A DNA stretch of 64,000 bases from Larix kaempferi (taxonomy: Eukaryota > Streptophyta > Pinopsida > Pinales > Pinaceae), in assembly GCA_027924585.1 (NCBI GenBank), contig BSBM01000809.1, positions 5,144,501 to 5,208,500 of the forward strand, in the 5' to 3' direction. Below are positions 56,793 to 64,000 of this stretch, piece by piece. The position numbers and the translations under genes were made by a program. Each line of letters opens with the position of its first letter. The first letter of the stretch is position 1. Below the pieces are notes generated by a model that was given only the letters and a program-made list of their open reading frames with translations, was not told the origin of the DNA and ran no database searches.

Positions 56793-59331
56793 ATGGAAAG
56801 CCACCCCGGGGCGACGGATTGGATTTTCAACCAACCCCAGGATGATCATGTATCTACCATCTTTGGTCCAACTGCGTCCTTTTGGAACACCTCTCTAGGT
56901 CGTCATGATTTCGAGTTTGGGTCGCTTCCACAGATAACACCTCGTCCATGGGTTCCCAAGCACGAGATCCTTGCTCCAGTCTATGAACATATCGCTCAAT
57001 TGCGACTGGCTGGTGAACAACTTAGGCGCCAAAGTCTCTCCCGTGGAAGAGGCACTTCAGAAGTACCCATATTTCGACACACCCCCATTCATTCTCTATA
57101 TTTTGCTTCACCATAAACACTTGTAACCAACATGACCATTTATGAACCGAATCAACCCTCATTTCCTATGAGTACACCTTATATTCAGGCAACCGGTTCT
57201 ACACCCCTTTTGACTCCAACAATTGGAGGACATTCTTCAACCACTACTAACTCTACTCCTGGAATGCTTCCACCACCTCCCCCACCTCAAAATTCGAGGG
57301 GAGGATACATTTTACCTGTTAACTATATTACGAGCAGTGCTCCTCCTGTAGTTAGTAATTACCAATCAAATTCAAGTCAACCATTGGTTAGTGGTCAACC
57401 ATTGGTTAGTGGTCAACCCATAGTTATTGGGTACATCCCTGTATGTGGTAAATTATTGACTGGGGGGGAACCCCTAGTTAGTGGGCACATCCATGTATCT
57501 AGGAAATCATCGACTGGGGGGAAACCCCTAGTTAGCGGCCATAGTGCAAGTGGAGGGCATCCAACTTATAATACAGTTGGCATATCTTTACCATCCGTGG
57601 GACAAACCATGGGAACACATCTTCTTGGGGGACCGTCTATTCCAACCCAATCACCATGGAGTTATATGTATCCAACTAATATCAACCCTGTGCCAGGACA
57701 AAACTATCCAGGGAACCTTTTCTCGGAGTACCTTATCCCAAAAACACAAACACTCCATGGGGGCATCATAATGTTCCTCCGATTGGTCCTCTAGCCGGCA
57801 TACCTACCCCACCTCCCCCACCATATATCCCACCACCTCCCTCTCACGGAGGCGGACCCCCACCTTATTCCGGGGGAGGCGGCCCCCCGCCATACGACAG
57901 AGGACCACCTCATTCCGGCGGAGGACCACCCCATCCCAGTGGAGGAGGACCCCCACCTTCTAGTGGAGTCCCACCCCATTCCAAAGTAGGTGGACCACCT
58001 TATGGGGGAGGCCCACCCCATTCCAGAGGCGGAGGATCCCCACCCTTCGACGGAGGACCACCTCATTCCGTCGGGGGGGACCACCTCATTCCGGCAGAGG
58101 CCCACCCTATTATGGCGGCGGACCTATATCAGGCCCACCCCCTATTGCAGGAGCCCCACCCCCATATGGCCAATTTCCTATAGGAGGATCATATGATCAA
58201 TCCGTCCATGGTCCTACTAGTACACCGATGCGTTATCAGTACTACCAGTATCTGCAACCAAACCAGCAATTTCCATTTCTGGCTACCTTAGATCTACCAT
58301 ACCTATCTCGCTTGACCAATGATCCTATCCAGTGTGGTTATAATTGGCCCGCCATTCCGGTGAAGCTACCATCTGATATTTCGAAGTTCGACGGTAAACT
58401 CGGTGAAGACCCGAAGAACCATGTGATGACTTACCATTTATGTTGTTCATCCAATTCCTTGATGGATGATTCCATCCATTTGAGGTTATTCCAGAGGACC
58501 CTCACCGACACAACCGCCAAGTGGTACATCAAATTAGCATCCCACTCATTTTTCGATTTTCGTTCTTTAGCTATGACATTTTTTACTCATTTCCAGCTAC
58601 CAATTCGCTACGAAACTGGTACGAATTTGTTGACTTCTCTCCGCCAAACCACTACCACTCACATTTCTGATCACATCCATGAGTGGCAGAGGAGACCATC
58701 TCTCATCAAAGCTCCCATTCCAAACCAACTCTTGGCTGACTAGTTTACGAAGTCCCTTTTTCCAATCGTAGCTACAGACGTATCCATGGGTGAGGCCGTT
58801 ACTGAAGAACAAGCTATATCACATGCCCAGTACTTAGACCTTGTCTATGCCAATCTGGCACATTATATGATATTGTTCCTGACACCCCCCTTCCGTACCT
58901 ACGACCCCACAAAACCGCCCATGGGACCTCATGCCGATGGAATTATTGGTTCCCTTCACTCCCAGTCTTCTACTCAAACCGGTGGATCATCGAACCACCA
59001 TGGTACCTCTCCACCCTCATCACAGGATGGAAGCAGCACCACCAAATCAGCTCCTCCTGCGGCCAATGACGAAGTGAATTTAGTGCAATCTACATCACCT
59101 CAGAAATCTAGTGGTAAAAAGAATACCAAAGGAAAATCCAAAAATTCTTCCAACCAGCAGGAACCCAAGAACCCTCTTGAGGACACGAAACAGAAGCAGA
59201 AGGTCAAGTATCCTTGTTTACTGTGTGGCGGTGACCACTTCACTAAAGAGTGCCCGCGCAGAAGTTTCTTAAAGGAAACTCCACACCCACAGTTCTCAAT
59301 GATCCCTTCCCCACCCAAAACCAACAAATGA
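56793..59331 (+). pseudogene. Element C gag
   Basis: The likely start is ATG 56793 (MESHPGATDW), the first in frame after the PBS. A Pro/Ser/Thr-rich N-terminal half contains an LVSG repeat block (57373-57540) and a Gly-Pro-rich block (57800-58200). The capsid (58228-58860) shows FDGKLGEDPKNH, FQRTLTDTTAKWY and FFTHFQLP. One knuckle CLLCGGDHFTKEC (CX2CX3HX4C) is at 59216-59254. Breaks are a TAA at about 57114, a frame change near 57718, an extra G in a G7 run at 58073-58079 and a stop at 58741. It would form the particle. Confidence 0.82.
57373..57540 (+). repeat. Short coding repeats in element C gag
   Basis: An 18-bp unit (CCATTGGTTAGTGGTCAA) occurs twice exactly, then degenerates. In protein it gives QPLVSG-type repeats. 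A second, longer repeat (GG-KPLVSGH type) follows at about 57465-57540. Confidence 0.7.
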
Positions 59332-60461
59332 TCGCCCAACCCCCTCCTTCTCAAGGAGAACCATCCTCCACCATTCATGTTCTCATGATGCATAGTGAAA
59401 CGGTTAACCTAAATACTCGATCACGACCATACGAATCAGTACCTAATAAGGAATCCATTGGAATTAATACTGAAAAAGCTTCCCCATCTACACCGGATAT
59501 CCATGCGCCTCAAGGTCCTCTCATTTCTTATAAACATTCATTAGATTCAGTGTTGCGTCCACCTGAGAGCATGATCGGAAAAGCGGTTTTCAATCCCAAT
59601 GCTCGGGCTGCTCAGAACTACAACATTGTAGAGAACTTGGCACAAGCCCCTTATGCCATGTCGACGTTGGAAGTCTTCAAGAACTGTCCCAATCAGCGTA
59701 AGACTCTCCTTGCTGCAATCAGCGCTGTCAACCTAGATTCCTCAAATACAATCATGTTTAAACTTGAGTATTTTAAACCGAGGCTTTCCCACCAGCTAGC
59801 ATTCCAAATTGCCACCAATGTTGCGGGGAAGATAATCCATCGTACTATGTTAGACAAAGGATCCTCCACCTCGGTCATGTCGTTATCTTGTTGGGCGAGC
59901 CATCGGCTCTCCTGAATTAAATCGTTCTCCTACAACCTTGAAAGCCTTCGACGGTCGTGGATTCCAACCCCACGGGTTCTTACAAGACTTGGCAGTAGAG
60001 CTGGGGGGAAAGACTGTGACCATCAAGTATTCACCACCCCATTGGATTATAACCTCTTGCTTGGTTGTAATTGGTTTTACGCCATGACTTCGGTCGCATC
60101 ATATGTCTTCCACATTGTGCAATTCCCTCATCAAGGACGAATTGTCACCGTCAACCAATTGGACTTCTGTACACCGAAAACTGCTACTCATCCCGTGGAA
60201 AATGTCCCTTTACTCAGACACTCTTCATCGTTATATGAGATCGTGGGGGTCGGACTCCTTAAGTATTCATCTCTTATGGGATTCTTTCCAACCTCGGATC
60301 CCCTTTCCCGTGTTTCCACAGTAAACATGATATCCTCCATGATCCCATCATCATCCAACCCTACTGACCAATGGCTCATGCCCGATCCCACTACAATGCA
60401 CTTGATTGGAGACACCATGCCTCTCTCATCAGTCGAAGCTACTTACGAGGCCATCCAATAA
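59332..60461 (+). pseudogene. Element C protease region, copy 1
   Basis: After gag comes a segment with NPNARAAQNYNIVENLAQAP, then the protease: the active-site loop TMLDKGSSTSVMS (Asp-Lys-Gly-Ser where Asp-Ser/Thr-Gly is usual) and LDYNLLLGCNWFYAM. A 7-bp deletion near 60028 shifts the frame relative to copy 2. A linker down to 60461 leads to RT. The D-x-G-S loop keeps the Asp, so identity as a retropepsin is likely. Confidence 0.72.
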
Positions 60462-61501
60462 ACCCCTGATGACCACTTTTCAGTGGCATCTTAATCTTGT
60501 TCTCTACAGCAGACGTCATCCCTCCCAGATCCTCTGCTCCGGACTTTTCATTCAGACGAGTCCATTATGGATATATTGAGCGCAGATGAACCTCCATGGG
60601 AAGACCTCCATCATCGATCGTCTTTCCTACCACCCTTAGATTCTGTGGGGAACACCATTACTACCTTTTTTTCACCAGATGTCTTTCCTTGCCCCCAATA
60701 TCCGATTCTTACTTGTGATATGGTCACAGAGGGAAACCTGGAAAATATTACGCCCACCATTCCGATCGACATCTCGGTCACTCCCGGCGTCGTGGAACAT
60801 ATCCGCATTGGCCAAAACTGTTCTCCTGAAGAGATCACCACCTATACGGCCTTGTTTAATCAATTTCGCGGTGTCTTCACATGGACCTATGAGGAAATGC
60901 CTAGGATTGATCCTTCCATTGCTGTGCATGAGATCCAAACATATCCCGACGCCAAACCTGTCCGACAAAAGTTATGACCCGTGCACCCTCAAAAAACTGC
61001 GGCTATTAAGGTTGAGATTGAAAAGTTGTTTAAGGTCGGCTTCATCTATCCTGTTCCTTTAACAGATTAGGTCTCTAATGTCATCCATGTGACCAAAAAG
61101 CAGGGCACCATTAGGGTTTGTGTCGATTACAGGGACCTAAACAAGGCTTGTCCTAAGGACGACTTCCCTACCCCATTCATCGACGAGATCATCGACAATT
61201 GCGCCGGAAGTGTCATCTTCTCGTTTATGGACGGCTTTTCCAGTTATAATCGAATTGAGATCCACCTGAACGATCAACATAAAACTGCTTTTATCTGCTC
61301 CTGGGGTACATTCGCTTACCGCAAACTCCCCTTTGCCCTTAAAAATGTTGGTGCTACATTCTAGTGGGCCATGTCGTATTCTTTGCATCATGTGAAGGAA
61401 TTTTTGGGGCCCTATCTCGACGATCTCCCTGCTCATTCAAATCATTGTGAGTTCCACATCGATCATTTGATGGTTGTATTCCTCAAATGAAGACGGTATA
61501 A
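60462..61501 (+). pseudogene. Element C RT N-terminal part, copy 1
   Basis: From MDILSADEPPWED (60567) through a linker into RT: RVCVDYRDLNKACPKDD, FSFMDGFSSYN, WGTFAYRKLPF and YLDDLPAHS at about 61415. The motif-A Asp and the YLDD pair are present. TAG codons at about 61068 and 61363 match TGG and CAG in copy 2. RT is cut at the duplication junction, about 25 codons after YLDD, so this copy has no thumb or RNase H. Confidence 0.85.
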
Positions 61502-64000
61502 CTCATGCCAATGGAATTATTGGTTCCCTTCACTCCCAGTCTTCTACTCAAACTGGTGGATCATCGAACCACCATGGTTCCTCTCCACCCTCATCAGAGG
61601 CTGGAAGTATCACCACCAAATCAGCTCCTCCTGCGGCCAATGACGAAGTGAATTCATTGCAATCTGCTTCACCTCAGAAATCTAGTGGTAAAAAGAAGAC
61701 CAAAGGAAAATCCAAAAATTATTCCAACCAGCAAGAACCCAAGAACCCTCCTGAGGACACGAAATAGAAGTGGAAGGTCAAGTATACTTGTTTACTATGT
61801 GGCGGTGACCACTTCACTAAGTGCTCGCACAGAAGTTTCTTAAAGGAAAATCCACACCTGCAGTTCTCAATGATCCCTTCCCCACCCAAAACCAACAAAT
61901 GATCGCCCAACCCCCTCCTTCTCAAGGAGAACCATCCTCCACCGTTCATGTTCTCATGATGCGTAGTGAAACGGTTAACCTAAATACTCGATCACAACCA
62001 TACGACTCAGTACCTAATAGGGAATCCATCGGAATTAATACTGAAAAAGCTTCCCCATCTACACCGGATATCCATGCGCCTCAAGGTCCTCTCATATTTT
62101 AGAAACATTCATTAGATTCAGTGTTGCACCCACCTAAGAGCATGATCTGAAAAGCTGTTTTCAATCCCAATGCTCGGGCTGCTCAAAACTACAACATTGT
62201 AGAGGTCTTGGCACAAGCCCCTTGTGCCATGTCGACAATGGAAATCTTAAAGAACTATCCCAATCAGCGTAAGACTCTCCTTGCTGCAATCAGCGTTGTC
62301 GACCTAGAGTCCTCAAATACAATCATGTTTAAACTTGAGTATTTTAAACCGAGGCTTTCCCACCAGCTGACATTCCAAATTGCCACCAATGTTGCGGGGA
62401 ATACAATCCATCGTACTATGTTAGACAAAGGATCCTCCACCTTGGTCATGTCGTTATCCTATTGGGTGAGCCATCGACTCTCCTAAATTAAATCGTTCTC
62501 CTACCACCTTGAAAGCCTTTGAAGGTCGTGGATTCCAACCCCACGAGTTGTTACAAGACTTGGCAGTAGAGCTGGGGGGCAATACTGTGACCATCAACGT
62601 GGCAGTATTCACCACCCCATTGGATTATAACCTCTTGCTTGGTTGTAATTGGTTTTACGCCATGACTTTGGTCGCATCATCTGTCTTCCACATTGTGCAA
62701 TTCCCTCATCAAGGACGAATTGTCACCGTCGACCAACTGGACTTCTGTACACCGGACACTGCTACTCATCCCGCGGAAAATGTCCCTTTACTCAGACACT
62801 CTTCGTTGTTATATGAGAGTGTGGGGGTTGGAATCCTTAAGTATTCATCTCTTATGGGATTCTTTCCAACCTCAGATCCCCCTTCCCATGTTTCCACGGT
62901 AAACATGATCTCCTCCATGATCCCATCATCATCCAACCCTACTGACCAATGGCTCATGCTCGATCCCACTACAATGCACTTGATTGGAGACACCATGCCT
63001 CTCTCATAAGCCGAAGCTACTTACGAGGCCATCCAATCAGCCCCTGATGACCACTTTTCAATGGCATCTTAATCTTGTTCTCTACAGCGGACGTCATCCC
63101 TCCCAGATCCTCTACTCTAGACTTTTCATTTCGACGAGTCCATTATGGATATTATGAGCGTGGATGAACCTCCATGGGAAGACCGCCATCATCGATCGTC
63201 TTTCCTACCACCCTTAGATTCTGTGGGGAATACCATTACTACCTTTTTGTCACCGAATGTCTTTCCTTGCCCCCAATATCCGATTCTTACTTGTGATATG
63301 GTCACAGAGGGAAACCTGGAAAATATTATGCCCACCATTCCGATCAACATCTCGGTCACGCCCGGCGTCGTGGAACATATCCGCATTGGCCAAAACTGTT
63401 CTCTTGAATAGATCACCACCTATACGGCCTTGTTTAAGCAATTTCGCCGTGTCTTCGCATGGACCTATGAGGAAATTCCTGGGATTGATCCTGCCATTGT
63501 TGTGCATGAGATCCAAACATATCCCGGCGCCAAACCTGTTCGACAAAGGTTACGACCCATGCACCCTCAAAAAACTGCGGCTATTAAGGTTAAGATTGAA
63601 AAGCTGTTGAAGGTTGGCTTCATCTATCCTGTTCCTTTAACAGATTGGGTCTCTAATGTCGTCCCTGTGACAAAAAATCAGGGCACCATTAGGGTTTGTG
63701 TCGATTACAGGGACCTAAACAAGGCTTGTCCTAAGGACAACTACCCTACCCCATTCATCGACCATATCATCGACAATTGCGCCGGAAGTGTCATCTTCTC
63801 GTTTATGGATGGCTTTTCCAGTTTAAATCAAATTGAGATCCACCTAGACGATCAACATAAAACTACTTTTATCTGCTCCTGGGGTACATTCGCTTACTGG
63901 AAACTCCCCTTTGGCCTTAAAAATGTTGGCACTACATTCCAGCAGGCCATGTCATATGCTTTTCATGATGTGAAGGAATTTGTGGGGCCCTATCTCGACG
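61502..64000 (+). pseudogene. Element C gag end, PR and RT, copy 2 (partial)
   Basis: Second unit of the tandem duplication. The zinc knuckle is damaged by a 2-bp loss near 61820. PR reads TMLDKGSSTLVMS, and LDYNLLLGCNWFYAM is in frame, without the 7-bp deletion of copy 1. RT restarts at about 63140 and reaches GPYLD at the window edge. Here the RT context is uninterrupted at W and Q codons that are stops in copy 1. It presumably continues into the rest of pol beyond 64000. Confidence 0.82.

Larger units (their letters stand above)
58928..61501 (+). repeat. 2.57-kb tandem duplication in element C, copy 1
   Basis: Covers the C-terminal gag, PR and first part of RT. It recurs from 61502 with a few per cent difference. 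Both units start with CTCATGCC, a possible microhomology at the junction, which cuts RT soon after YLDD. Confidence 0.9.
55964..64000 (+). mobile_element. Element C: Tat-like Ty3/Gypsy retrotransposon, runs off window
   Basis: A plus-strand element with LTR, PBS, gag, PR and RT. The RT reads CVDYRDLNKACPKDDFPTP, FSFMDGFSSYN, AFICSWGTFAYRKLPF and YLDDLPAHS; PR-region blocks are LDYNLLLGCNWFYAM and FPHQGRIVTV. These are signatures of the Tat branch of plant Gypsy elements. A 2.57-kb gag-PR-RT segment is tandemly duplicated (58928-61501 and 61502 onward). The rest of RT, RNase H, integrase and 3' LTR would lie beyond 64000. Stops and frameshifts are frequent. Confidence 0.88.

Overview
The window looks like nuclear DNA from a large, repeat-filled plant genome, most likely a gymnosperm and probably a conifer. 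Long diverged LTR retrotransposons, plant-type LINEs with an RNase H domain, AT-rich spacers and isolated exons all fit. The best pointer is a Penelope-like element with a GIY-YIG endonuclease at the left end. Among land plants such elements are best known from conifers, where they are thought to have come from arthropods. No tRNA, rRNA, CRISPR array or bacterial-style operon was seen, and no complete host gene is present.

Layout. 1-284: AT-rich spacer. 285-1600: 5'-truncated Penelope-like element (minus). 1983-2530 and 15689-16177: two halves of an unrecognised spliced minus-strand gene, split by element A. 2531-15688: element A, a 13.2-kb Ty3/Gypsy retrotransposon (minus) with 1.49-kb LTRs, ORF0, gag with five zinc knuckles, protease, a second capsid-like domain, RT-RNase H, integrase and a long extra 3' ORF. 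16507-23627: full-length LINE (plus) with a 15-bp target-site duplication and only four in-frame stops. 23643-32900: AT-rich spacer with tandem duplications, a 37-bp-stem hairpin, one ABC1-kinase-like exon and a UDP-glycosyltransferase fragment. 32901-43340: a 5.22-kb tandem duplication that copied one LTR and part of the 3' ORF of element B. 39397-51916: element B, an older relative of A. 53250-54965: a decayed LINE. 54991-56742: two related LTRs in inverted orientation. 55964-64000: element C, a Tat-like Ty3/Gypsy element (plus) whose gag-PR-RT segment is tandemly duplicated and runs off the window.

How the parts relate. A and B share one plan: 5' LTR, primer-binding site, a ~160-aa ORF0, gag, PR with a D/E-L-G-S active site, capsid-like domain 2, RT-RH, INT, ~0.7 kb spacer, 3' ORF of about 900 codons, polypurine tract, 3' LTR. 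Because ORF0 and the 3' ORF are recognisable in both divergent elements, they are probably functional parts of this family. The 3' ORF sits where Athila-type elements carry their env-like ORF, but here it shows a globular N-terminal domain and a long coiled coil, not an obvious membrane protein. All elements are decayed. Most in-frame stops could arise from single C-to-T changes, often at CG or CHG sites, as expected for methylated, silenced DNA. Coordinates of domains inside broken frames are approximate.
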